64,000 nucleotides of DNA. Source: Pomacea canaliculata. Its lineage: Eukaryota > Mollusca > Gastropoda > Architaenioglossa > Ampullariidae. Of the stretch, positions 1 to 10,983 are shown in pieces (within the stretch, counting starts at the first letter, position 1; each line of letters opens with the position of its first letter). The position numbers and the translations under genes are program-made. The notes under the pieces are model-generated. The model had not been told where the DNA came from. It made no database searches and saw nothing but the letters and a program-made list of their open reading frames with translations. The stretch covers positions 9,317,587 to 9,381,586 of the forward strand of contig NC_037596.1 of assembly GCF_003073045.1 (NCBI RefSeq), read 5' to 3'.

Positions 1-96
1 ATTTCTATTAGTTAATATATGATTGTTTACCAGCATTTTTATTTTTTAATTACAGCTGACTGCTAAAGTGCCTTTTTCATCATAAACATAATATTA

Positions 97-271
97 CAGG
101 GCTTCTGATTACGCAAAAAATTGCGTACATTACGCATTAAATGTTCGGAGGACCCCTTCAATTTTCGTCAATGGGGTCCCCATCAAATTTGGTCGAAGAA
201 CACGGACCCTTTAAAAATCTGAAGAAGGGGTCCCTGGGACCCCAAGGAGTTTAGCCTTAGCAGAAGCCCTG
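97..271. mobile_element. Short hAT-like MITE, copy 1
   Basis: The segment begins CAGGGCTTCTG and ends CAGAAGCCCTG, an 11-base perfect terminal inverted repeat. The CAGGG start is typical of hAT ends. Inside are G/C-rich blocks of the type GGGGTCCC. A longer copy in the opposite orientation lies at 17403-17955 and shares these internal blocks and the GCGTA...ACGC subterminal palindrome. No clear 8-base target duplication is visible, so the superfamily assignment is tentative. There is no coding capacity. Confidence 0.7.
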
Positions 272-719
272 AATTTAATATAACATAAAAATTGGATACA
301 TATTTAACAGAGTATTAACTTATTTCTTCCTCATTAAGCTTTATAGATAATTTACATTTGTTTACTTACTCGCACGTGTTCCCATTTAAGCTCCTCAATC
401 GTTTGTTGAGCTGTGTCGAGCAAGCTCATTAAAGCCTTCCTCACACTGTCATTTGATTTTACAATTGTGCTGGAGAAGGACACGACTGATGATATGTTTT
501 TCACTGTGTAACAATGCTATTTGCAGACAGACGGTGTGGAAACCGTCTATGATGATGGTGATTTGGTGCTCGATCTGTGATTAAACTTTTTATGACCAGT
601 CGTAGTCAGCTTTAATAACACGTGCTCTTGTATAGTTGGCACTGCTGTAGTGTATAAACTGTTTCACAGCATCAGTTATCTTGGTGATAATTATCTGAAG
701 TAGCTACTTCTCTGTGCAG
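272..719. other. Noncoding sequence before the first CUB exon
   Basis: No signal-peptide exon, promoter-like module or recognisable repeat was found here. It is probably an intron of gene 1, because the exon at 720 begins in phase 1 and needs an upstream coding exon outside the window. Confidence 0.4.
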
Positions 720-3700
720 TGTGGACTTCTAGCGGGACAACTCTCTCTGCTGTACCCGGGCAAGTCGGTTACCTGACGTCCCCTTACTATCCGTCTGTCT
801 ATTCCGGGTGAGTGGCTTCTCGAAAAGAAAATGTCATCTATTCACAGACTGTTGCTTGCATATGAAGTTTAGGGTTTCCAAAAGCCCTTATCAATGCATT
901 ATTGTGGAAAAAATGTAACAAAAACAATTAGTGATTACCGTGCATTATTTATTTCCTTACTCTATTTCAGCTACTTCCATTGCTCATGGGTGATAAATTC
1001 TGCCAGTGGCTATGCAATCAAGGCAACTCTCTGGAACGCCACTAATTCTGACTTTAACTTCTACATCGTGATTTATGACGGTAGGGGGCTTGAGATTACC
1101 CTAAGACTGTAACTTTGCGTGTCTGTGTAGCTTGGGAAACTTTCTGAATTGTTGTTTGTGCATTTGCTGATGCAATTTTTTGTGATTTCAAATGAAACCT
1201 CAGCTACTCTCTGGGATTTTATTTTAAAGTGTCATAATGGATTATTTTGTCTTCCTTAGGTCCGTCGGACTCCTCCCGTTTAGTTGCCTGGGTCTCAAGC
1301 ACGACATCACAAGCCGTGTATTACAGCTCTGGACAGTCCATGTACATCACGTTTCTTAGCTACGGCTTCAGCCAGAACTCGTTCTTCAATCTGACTTACG
1401 AGGCCGTCAATCAGTCGTCTTCTCCTTGGTCCGGTTAGTAACACTTAGCTTAGGGAAAAATTCAGTGCAACGTGTGATACTTGTCCGACTTCATCCATGC
1501 GTACATGTGTCTGTATCAACACAGGATTAATGTTTGTTTTGGTTGTGTGTTGACACCAGCTTCAATAAAGTCCTCATATTCCGCGTTATCAGATATAAGT
1601 AAAGATGATGCATGCAACAATCTGCTGAGTTTGGACAAATCGTTAATTAGAACATAGACGAAAATGCATGTATAGTGTATATATATATAAACCATACACA
1701 CATTGTGTATATATATGCACGAGCATGCCAGTTCAGCCGTTGTAAGCAACGGTAACCTTCAGTTTTCTTGATGTTAAATCTGTTTCTTTATTTTGTTTTT
1801 TTTTTTACAGGTGTAATAGTTTCATACTTACTTCTGCCTTAGTGATAATTATCAGGAATGGTTACTTCTCTGTGCAGTGTGTAGTTCTAACGGGACAACT
1901 CTCACTGCTGTACCCGGGCAAGTCCGTAACCTGACGTCTCTTTACTTCCCGAGTGTTTATTACGGGTGAGTTGCTTCTTATATAGAAAATATCATTCATA
2001 CACACACTATTGCTTCTACATGAAACTGCATGTTACAGTAAGCTCTTAACATGCGACATTGTGCAGAAAATATAGCAAAAAACATCTAGGGCTGTATTAT
2101 CATGTGCATAATGTTTCCCTGACATCGTATGTTTGCATAACCTTTGTTATGATTAGTTCACTCACTACTCCTTTTCAGCTTCATCTACTGCTCGTGGACG
2201 ATAATTTCTACCAATTGCTCTGTCGTCAAGGCAACACTCTTGAACGTTACTAATCCTGACATCGACTTGTACATCGCGATTTATGACGGTAGGTGACATG
2301 AGATTAGCTGATGACTCTACCTCTACGTATCTGTGTAGCTTGGAATAGTTTTTGGACTGTTGTGTGTGCATTGCTCAGGTAAATTCTTTTAGATATCAAA
2401 GGAACCGCTGTGATTCTATTTTAATGGCTGCTGGCGGGTACCTTGTATATATCGTTTGCCTTCCTCAGGTATGTCAGCCTCATCCCCTTCACTTGCCGGG
2501 ATCTCCAACATGTCATCACAAAACGTGTATTACAGCTCTGGACAGTCCATGTACATCTGGGTTGCTACCTACGGTCTCGGCCCAAACTCATTCCTTAGTC
2601 TCACCTACGAGGCTGTCGACCAACGGTCTGTGCCCACGTCCGGTCAGTAACATTAACTCCATTGCAACATGTCATACTTGTAGGACTTTATCCAGCGAAT
2701 GACTGTTAACACCAAAACATATTAGTCTTATTATTTCAAATTTGTATTTACATGCATCTCGAGATGCTTTGTGTTGATAAGGGCTAGACTTAACTTACTG
2801 TCCACATTATCAGATAGAAATATAGATGATGGATGCAAACAAAGACAAGCTGCATCGTTATGCACCCGTGACACTAAAGAACAATGACTAGTCTTTGGGT
2901 TATGCGTTATTGTTAAATAGAAGTGTATATGTATGTAGATACATATGTACCCAAGTGAAAATAAAAGGCATGACCTCATTTTTGAGTAAGGTGTTTATCT
3001 ACACACAAGTAAAACGTTGCCATGTCGGGGCACACATATTTTACAATTAGGTAATCCATTTAGTTGATTACATTCACTAGTGACCAAAAGCACTTTAAAA
3101 GAATCTCAGATCAACTTTCAAAAATAAATATTTCGTACCAACCCACAAAAAGTATCTTGAGACAGGCGGATCTCCAGTTGCACTTCATGAGACGGTTGCG
3201 GTTGGAAAGCTGTTGACCCTATAGAGAGGTGCAAGTGTGACGTACAATAAAACCTGCGAACGAACGGGTAGACCCACTGTCTGACATGTGTGAGTAACAT
3301 GCCGATCGAATATGTTATTTGTTTGGTCTTTAAATTATGCCCTGGCGTAGATTATTAAAAATATACATAAAAACTACATTTTTATGTTAAAACCTTACGA
3401 TTACAAAATCGCTGAGCGACTTTGATATAAAACTTTTGCTTAATACAACAATCAAAGAACACATTTAACATTGACATTGTTTTGACTGTTTATCCACAAG
3501 GCGAGTGTGCAGACAATGGGTAGATAATATGAGTTCTTCTTGTATCGTTCTTCAGTTGCTGAAAACCCTTCTTAAACAAGTTTCTATACGATAACTTTAT
3601 ATGCCTTATAGTTATGCACGTAAAAATAGTACTGAATGTTTTCCCTAAACCTCTATTACAAATAAATACACAATATCATGTGGCTGAAAGCAATAGCCAC

Positions 3701-6113
3701 AACTGCTAGGCGAGTCGCGTGACATTTAATCAGTTTTGATTCTCATTATGTGTTTTTCTTATCACTGACAGACATTTATGTGTATAAAGACTGATTGCAT
3801 TGCCTGTATTTTATATATTTACCACAAATATTTTGTATTTGTTGTTTATTGAGTTACTACGACCTCATATACAACAGCAGCGCCATCAGGTCAGTGTCGT
3901 ATAGGCGGATATCAATTCATTAAGCCCATGACATGTCAGTCTCTCCCTAGGTGCCGTTGACGCCTCTGCCAGCCTGGTGGAACACCTTAAACCGTCTCCC
4001 ACGTATAACAACCCTGCACTTCATATTACACCTCTGCATTGACACATACGCCCCCCTTTCTTGCAAAAGAGGTTTTTAGCAGTAAACAATTCACTCTAGA
4101 ACCTCATTGGGGTCATTGTTTTCTCCCCATTAAGGTTACCACATGACAAGAAACCTTTCTCATGCTGTATTTGTTTTTTATTACCCAGATACTACGACCA
4201 CATCTACAACAGCGGCGCCATCAGGTGAGTGTCGTTAAGGCGGATACTACTTTATTTAAGTCTTGTTTGTGTGTGATGGAAGTAGGGGAAGTGTGCATTA
4301 TTTTATATATATATATAACCCTTCACAACATGAAAACAAAAAAAGAGAGAGCTCCATCTCTCGCTTTTAGTCAAATGGGAAAAAAAATAGTAATGCGGAA
4401 TATATAGCTGCAAGTGGTATTTCAAGAAAATAATCTTATTATTTGACAAAGGAAAAAGAAAAATTAACACTGACATTATATGTAAAGTCTTTTAACATTC
4501 AAAACATCAATGTTCACAATTAATTTCTCGCAATCCTTCAGAAATTTTTGTTAAGAACCGACAACTGCGGTAATTAATATCGTTCTTTTTTAAAAGAAAA
4601 GAAGGGACAATGACAGAGACTTTGAAGCACCTCTAAGTTTATTGACTGCGACTGCTGTGTGCTCTGGCAACTGTGCATCTGTCTGTCTCGTTTTCTACTA
4701 ACCTTGTTTCACCTTTCTTTACAAATTACATGAAGATTCACAAAACACATCCTTACTACTACCTCTTTCCGCCTTTGCAAGAGACTGATGGTTTCTCCTA
4801 GGCTAAGTTTCCAATGAAATGAAAAAATCTAACACCTGAACTCTAGTGTTCGGACACAAGTGCACTGTTATATGTGAATGACCAATGTACAAATGATATT
4901 GACTCATCTCGTTCTTGTAGTGTCTGTACACAACGGTGAGCTTATTCTTATTTTCGTGAGAAGCACTGTGTCTCAAAGCTCTGAATACCCATTGACTTAT
5001 CACATTAACATCCATCGAGTTGGTTTCTTTTGTTTCCCTCCTGGGGTTATTAAATAATAAGACATACGGTGCGAGTAAACATCTCTCTTACAGTTAAAAG
5101 CTTAATATTATAAACAGAAATACATCTATGTTAAGCACAAATAGTGACTGGTGTAAATCATAGAAGTGTGTTTTATTGTAAATCTTGGGAAATAGTTTTT
5201 GCCTTTTAATTAATTATGAAACATGTGTCATAAAATTTTTTAAACATTAAAAATGCTAATTATTCTCGGACTGTTCTCACAATTAACAGCTCTGTATAAA
5301 TAATGGTAAGATGAAGAATTTAATTTTCTGTGCAGTGTGCTCTGTCTATGCTCCGACTCTGAATGTTGTACCTGGGCAAGTTGGTTACCTGACGTCTCCT
5401 AACTACCCGTACCCCTATAACAAGTGAGTAGATGATTTGAGTACAATTTTTTCTTCCTTCTTAATGGTTTTATGAACAATTTAACAAGAAATTAAAGAAA
5501 CAGTATTTCAAGGAATACCAACAGATATTGTGTATAACAATATCGTGTTGATTACGAGTGTTAGCTAATTAGCTATACGCCTTGCACCGCTACGGGTCTG
5601 TCACCAACTCCGGCCTCAGTGTCATCTATGAGGCTGTGAATCAACCCTCCGTAACCACGCCTAGTCAGTACCATTTATCTCGGAGTAAAATAAAAGAAGA
5701 CATGAAATATTTTAATCGTCATTCTAGCGTCTGTCTGATATAACTAAACCTATTATTGTGTTATTTACCGACCTTTCATATGTATATCTGTGCGTATGCA
5801 TGTTTGCTTTGATTAATGGTGAAATAAATCCTTCAGTCTGCCTGACGGTTTCTGACAGGACTGTAAAAAGGTTCTTTTCGTTGATTTTATATATTTTTCT
5901 CCTTAGACTGTCATTAAATGTTTACATGTTATTGGTATATATCGCACTAGTAATATTTTATATTCTTATATTCTTATTTTATATTCTTATATTTACTTAT
6001 GTGCCTCCATTAACCATTCTTAACCCTTGACTCATCTATTTGTTCATGTAGTTTTGTTTATTTCTTTTAATCTCCAGGTCCGACAGTACCAGCTACACCA
6101 CCTCGATCATCGG
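720..6113 (+). CDS. CUB gene 1, 5'-partial, with degraded third CUB
   Basis: Exons inferred from GT-AG borders and homology to the other copies are 720-807, 971-1080 and 1260-1433 (CUB1); 1878-1965, 2179-2288 and 2469-2642 (CUB2); Thr-rich linkers 3854-3889 and 4189-4224; 5336-5423 (start of CUB3); a fragment about 5576-5663; and linker 6078-6113. All junctions are phase 1. CUB1 begins V-W-T-S where the other copies read V-C, so its first conserved Cys is lost. CUB2 keeps both first-pair Cys residues. N-x-S/T sequons occur, for example WNAT and LNVT. CUB3 lacks the whole 110-base middle exon and the first half of the last exon, although the final donor GTCAGT survives. No signal peptide, stop exon or poly(A) site was found. 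This is either a broken 5' neighbour of the array or a gene whose 5' end is off-window. The product would be an extracellular CUB protein of unknown role. Confidence 0.72.
2643..3853. other. Intron of CUB gene 1
   Basis: This 1.2 kb intron between CUB2 and the first Thr-rich linker is AT-rich. No coding exon or repeat family seen elsewhere in the window was recognised in it. Confidence 0.5.
3854..4224 (+). repeat. Duplicated Thr-rich linker exon
   Basis: Two 36-base phase-1 exons, 3854-3889 and 4189-4224, are near copies, encoding VTTTSYTTAAPSG and DTTTTSTTAAPSG at the protein level. Each is followed by a GTCAGTGTCG or GTGAGTGTCG donor. The upstream copy has a poor acceptor (TATTGAG) with little pyrimidine tract, so it may be skipped. 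The copies would form an O-glycosylatable stalk between CUB domains. Confidence 0.6.
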
Positions 6114-7128
6114 GTGAGTCATTTGATATTGGTTCGTACTTTTACGGTAAGTTTTGTGTGTGAGAGTGGGAGAGGAGAAAACACGAATGTAGCTGTCATG
6201 CTTGCCTCCTTATGGGTAGCAATACGCATGGAATCTATTTCCATGTATCAACCTGTAATATCTCGTTTTCAGACCCCTGCACGTGTACATGTTCATGTGT
6301 CTCTACCTGTTCACGCCCATGATGACATCATCAACGACTGATCACATCTGGACTACAGGCAGCCTCAAACACAATGGTTCTGGTCGCTCAAAAAACTTAT
6401 TTTGATTTTATTTCTGTAAAAAAGTAGATTTTCGTGCAGATACGCACTTAGTACATACGTTAGTGCCTAAAACACATACAAGAGTCATCTATAATAAACA
6501 CACAGCATACTATAGATATTTTCGTAGACATTTTACATAATATACATACAAACGTTGTACTGATCATAAGAGAAGACATCGCTTAACATTATGAATAACA
6601 AACAGTATACTGTAGACTATTATAATTTCTTAGTTTATGGTAGATGTCTTTTTATTCTATCATATACTCATCATATTTGATTTCGAATACAATAAATGAC
6701 AAAAATATAAAAGCTGGAAAAATACAGTGATAAATTATTTACTGTAAAGTGTAAACCATCTGAATTTTTTTAAAACCTTCTTTCCGGTAAGAAATGGTGG
6801 ACATCTCCGAATACGTAAAATAGAAACCACAGTGTGGTGGTTGAATTTCCCCGTAAATTCCACCTTACAAAAGTAAACAAATAAATGCAAGGCAGAGAGG
6901 AATTTCGGTTACTTTGTATATGCTTTTGTGACAAAATTGTCATCTGCTTGTATATGAATAAGCTTATGTTTTGGGTTAGGGTTATTGCTATGTCTGCTGA
7001 GCCCGAAGTGTGTTGAACTGTTTGTATTTTATTGCTTAGCAGTTAATGAGGTAATTTCGTGCAAAACACATTTCTGATTTCTTCGTTTTGAGAGTGAAAG
7101 AAGATGGCGGCGAGACAACTGTTTTAGA
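6114..7128. other. Intergenic AT-rich segment between gene 1 and a Harbinger remnant
   Basis: No CUB exon, promoter module or poly(A) exon could be matched here. If gene 1 has a 3' terminal exon of the type seen in genes 2-6, it was not found. Confidence 0.4.
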
Positions 7129-7925
7129 ATGATGCTAAGAAGAAGTTTGAGGAAGGAAGGTGTATTTCAGGACAGACATAATCCTTTTGAACTAACGACG
7201 ACGTTGAACTCTACGCTCGATTTCGCTTCTGGTGAGTCGATATCTTGTTCCTGTGCGACTTGGTACGATAGGACATCGACCACCCTGCCACGACAGGGCA
7301 GATTGCCACCGATCATGCAGTTGTTGGTGGCATTAAGATTCTATGCCACGGGTTCATTCCAGCTGGTGATCAGTGACATTTTCGGGACTAGCCGAACGAC
7401 AGTGTCACGTGTTATAGCTCGCGGGTCTCCACCCTTTAAATAACCACCCTAAACCTTTCAAAACACCTCTACGCCCTTCAAAGCCCCACCCTAAAAAAAC
7501 CACCCCTCAGCCCTTCAAACCTCCACTCCAAAATCTAATTAACCTTCATCTTGTCCCAAGTTTCCCTCTTAGCATCATTTTCACATTAGAAAACAATCTT
7601 ACATCTTTCATACATTTAATTGCAGGTGCTTTCATTCACTCTTACTCTTGGTAAATACCAGCAGACAAAAAATAGACATGATTCAACAATTTATTATATG
7701 CAAGCAAAAGATAAACGTGGTTTTAATATTTTTTTACAACAAAGAATTTGTCGCGAATGCCTGACCAAAAAATACGATAAAAAAATCATATCAATCTTCA
7801 AAATGATCTGTAATGCCTACTTGGTAATCACCAACTGTGTGGTAAACTGGCCAGGATTGGTCCATAACTCCAGAATACTCAAAGAAAGCAGTATTTGTCA
7901 GGTGAGTCAAAGTGTTAATTGGTTA
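7129..7925 (+). pseudogene. PIF/Harbinger-type transposase remnant
   Basis: The first open stretch, 7129-7440, carries a Harbinger-type N-terminus: an F-x-D-R-x-N-P-F-E motif, then LLVALRFYATGSFQ and a helix-turn-helix like segment ending TVSRV. A second open stretch near 7790-7925 matches the start of the DDE nuclease region, with NWPGLVHNSRIL in place of the family's R-W-P-G-S-x-H-D-S-x-I. The two acidic positions expected there (C-D-A and H-D-S) read C-N-A and H-N-S, so catalysis is lost. The rest of the nuclease domain is absent, because the paralogous alpha promoter repeat begins at about 7932. It is a dead DNA-transposon fragment marking the left border of the tandem array. Confidence 0.75.
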
Positions 7926-8763
7926 CACATTGGTTACAACAAGCAGCAGACTCAGCATCAAGCAGACGACGCGTGACGTTGCATGGGCATGACGTCAGGC
8001 GTTGCTACAGTCAGCGAAAACAGGCCTTGACCTTTAATTCCCACGGGAATCGGATAAAAATAGCCTGGAAAATGACGTCAGATGTCGTCTGCTGCAAAAA
8101 CTTTTCTGTTACCGTTGTGTCCCCAGCCAGAGACGGGACACGACATATTTGTCAAACCTTTGATGAAGGTACAAAATGATGGTTTCTCATAGAGTGGCAA
8201 GAGAATGTCAGTAGACAATCATAATCACACTATCAGTAACAAAACTAAAATAAGAATGTCCCTACTGTGGTCCTGTTATCGAAAAAATGGACGATGCAAT
8301 GGGTAAAAAAATAAAGAAAGGAACAAACATGGACATTTAAACAACCTTGCATGTTCAGTGGTATTCTAATGAAATCCGGCTTTAAGATGATTAGTCATAG
8401 ATAGCAGCTGTGTGATTTACTGTACCTGTCTTGTTAACTTCTCATTTTACAAACGCACATTCAGTGATGACCATCGTATTTAGGCGGTGTGCACATCGCT
8501 CATCTTCTGACATTGACCTCTTGCAATATCAGCTTTTACTGTCCGTGCATCCTAACGGCCTCATTCACACCCAGCGCCCAGTGAAGCAATCATTAAACAG
8601 CGGAGAACATCTGTTCATCTGACCATCATCATCAGTTTCATCACCTGTCCCAGCTGTCATATCCTCTTATCAGGAACGCACCTACGTAGATGGATTTCGT
8701 TTTATTTCGTCAGAGGTTGACAAGGAGATAACGGACAATGAGCTCATAATGTCCACATCCTGT

Positions 8764-9270
8764 CTACGGTGTCTACAGTGCTTACACAACCTACACTGCC
8801 TATACTGTCTACACTACCTACACTGCTTATACTGCCTACACTATCTACATTGCCTACACTGTCTATACTTCCTACACTACCTACATTGACTACACTGTTT
8901 ACACTGCCTACACTACCTACGCTGTCTATACTGCCTACACTACCTACACTGTTTACACTGCCTACACTATCTACACTGTCTATACTGTCTATACTTCCTA
9001 CACTATCTACACTGCCTATACTGCGTACACTACCTTCACTGTCTAGACTGCCTACACTACCTACACTGTCTATACTGTCTATTCTGCCTACACTACCTAC
9101 ACTGTCTATTCTGCCTACGCTACCTACACTGTCTATACTGTCTATACTTCCTAGACTGCCTACACTATCTACACTGCCCATACTGCCTACACTACCTTCA
9201 CTGTCTTCACTGCCTACACTGTCTACAATGCCTACACTCCCTATACTGCCCATACTTCCCATGCTGCACT
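8764..9270. repeat. 9-base minisatellite (CCTACACTR)n
   Basis: About 500 bases of a 9-base unit, CCTACACTG and variants, sit between the CRE-like sites and the alpha promoter of gene 2. Because 9 is a multiple of 3, long open frames appear on both strands (Leu-Pro-Thr on plus, Ser-Val-Gly on minus). They are compositional artefacts. The same position in the modules of genes 3 (about 18890), 4 (about 28676) and 5 (about 39434) has only a few units, so this copy expanded. Confidence 0.85.
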
Positions 9271-9583
9271 CCTCTCCAGCAACGAACGAGTGATGGAGCA
9301 GCAGGAGACAGCGGCCTGTAGTCGTCGCCTACACCAATGGCCGTGGGTTCGTCATTATGTATATCAGACATTAGTGCTACATCCGTGTGCTGTGTAATAC
9401 AATATTAAAAAGATAATGACTCAGCATGTGTGACCTTCTAGAACTGACTAGCACCGAACACTATCTCCAGACCTTGTCCGTCATGCTGATGTCGTCGTTA
9501 TCATCAGTGGCAGCTCATTTATTGCTCTCATTTCCTACCCATCCACTGGCTCCATTTATTGACTGTAATATCCCCCCAAATAT

Positions 9584-9685
9584 CCAATGAGAGCTCTGGA
9601 GCTTGCATCTCGATTCCTATATATTGAGGACCTTAGACCGTTAGTCTACTCAAGCCACCAGCCTTCATCAAAACTTTTCGGACAG
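9584..9685 (+). promoter_or_regulatory. Alpha promoter and noncoding first exon, gene 2
   Basis: A CCAAT box at 9584-9588 and TATATAT at 9618-9624 precede a conserved CA-type initiator region (TTAGTCT, about 9641). A conserved segment then ends TTTTCGGACAG at 9685, directly before the donor GTGAGC. Five paralogous copies keep the same order of elements. The first exon would be 5' untranslated and splice to an acceptor shortly upstream of the ATG at 10984. The transcription start is inferred, not observed. Confidence 0.65.
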
Positions 9686-9961
9686 GTGAGCGAATACTTT
9701 CTGCTTTATTTAAATTTCTCCTTCTGTGCAACATAAAAATGTGGAGAATGCTCACAATTTGCAGTTATAATATGCTTATGGTAAATAATGCAACTTTACA
9801 AAGTTCAAGATTATAGCAATGAAAGTTTCCAATATTTTCTGACAGTCTGTTTGTAAGAGATCTTTTTTCATAGCAATACGTGGGATTTAGATGAAGATGA
9901 ACTACATACTACGCCTCGTTATAAATTATGTCAAAATTCCTAAATGAATTATAACATAATA

Positions 9962-10665
9962 ATCAAATAAAATCAACTTTATTGTCTGTCCGACGAATTG
10001 CAAGACAGAATTTTTTCTTTTGCTCACAAAACCAAACACGTATACCAACATGAGTGTGTATGTATATATACCACATAATGGCCAGAAATACATACACATA
10101 CAAGACATTTAACACACACACACACCTACACCTTCTCTCACAGACATGTGAAACCCTAAGAAGGATGTCAGGTACATGGCAGCCCTACTAGTCCTTGTAT
10201 TTAGGATGGCGATGGCTACTGCCACTAAGGACCTCTGGTTGGCAGCTTTCTGCGCACGTGGCACTCTGTAGCGCCTGCCCGAGACCAACAGCTGAAATTT
10301 GGGATGGAGAGGGTGTGATTAGTCTGAGGTGATGTTATGTGCCATCTTTCTGACTACATGCAAATACAAGTCAGAAAGCGGCAGCTATGGTGTACCAATA
10401 ATTTTGTTTGCCTGGTGGCCATCTTTGCCTTGTATTTGACGAGGAGGTGACCATACCAGACGGCGATGTTAAATGTGAGGATGCTTTCAACAAGATACCT
10501 GTAAACAGTCTCCAGCACCTCAGAGCTGACGTTGAAACTGCGGAGTCTCCTCAAAAGGTGCAGTCTTTGCTGAGCCTGTCAGTACACCTGGTCTAAAGGA
10601 GAGCCTGCAGTCTGTCATTGTACCAAGGTACTTGAACCTAGCAGCACTCTGTACCTGTTGTTCTG
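9962..10665 (-). mobile_element. Non-LTR retrotransposon 3' fragment (CR1/L2/jockey-like)
   Basis: Read on the minus strand, this holds the C-terminal part of a reverse-transcriptase ORF: a FKYLGT motif near 10620, then RRLRSFNVSSEVLETVYR and SILTFNIAVWYG. It continues through a 3' untranslated region and ends AATAAAGTTGATTTTATT at the left edge. Frames are shifted relative to each other, so it is dead. It lies between the alpha promoter and the signal exon of gene 2, that is, in the probable 5' UTR intron. A related piece occurs at 27232-27680. Confidence 0.75.
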
Positions 10666-10983
10666 TTCTTCTAACGCCATTTAATGAAGTAGCCAATGCG
10701 AGCACAAAGCAGTTACCAATGAAGACCATTCTAGAGGAACGAAGAAGAAAATTTTGGGATTCCTCATTACTAAATGAAACACATGTGTTAGACGATACTA
10801 TGTAAGAAGTAAAATATTTTTGAAGTAAAGATATCACTAGGGATATCCTTGAGGTGAGAAGCTTCACTCACTGTTTTCCTGAGTCATCTCACCAAGTCAC
10901 ACTGGTTACCATGGACATATTGTTGTTGTTAGACACGTCAAGGTGAGACATCCACTCAGTCATCTGCCTGCTGAGTGAGCAAC

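Larger units (their letters stand above)
7932..9700 (+). repeat. Alpha upstream module of CUB gene 2
   Basis: Homology to 25757-26930 and 37110-37620 begins abruptly at GTTACAACAAGCAGC. The module holds two perfect TGACGTCA sites (7990-7997 and 8073-8080), a conserved stretch starting CATTGACCTCTTGCAATAT (about 8510), a 9-base minisatellite, and at its 3' end the CCAAT/TATA/first-exon block. It looks like the promoter-proximal part of the tandem unit. Confidence 0.7.

Noticed and set aside
8744-9293. Long open frames on both strands encoding Ser-Val-Gly or Leu-Pro-Thr repeats
   Set aside because: They arise from a 9-base minisatellite whose period is a multiple of three; both strands are open for the same reason and there is no other coding evidence.
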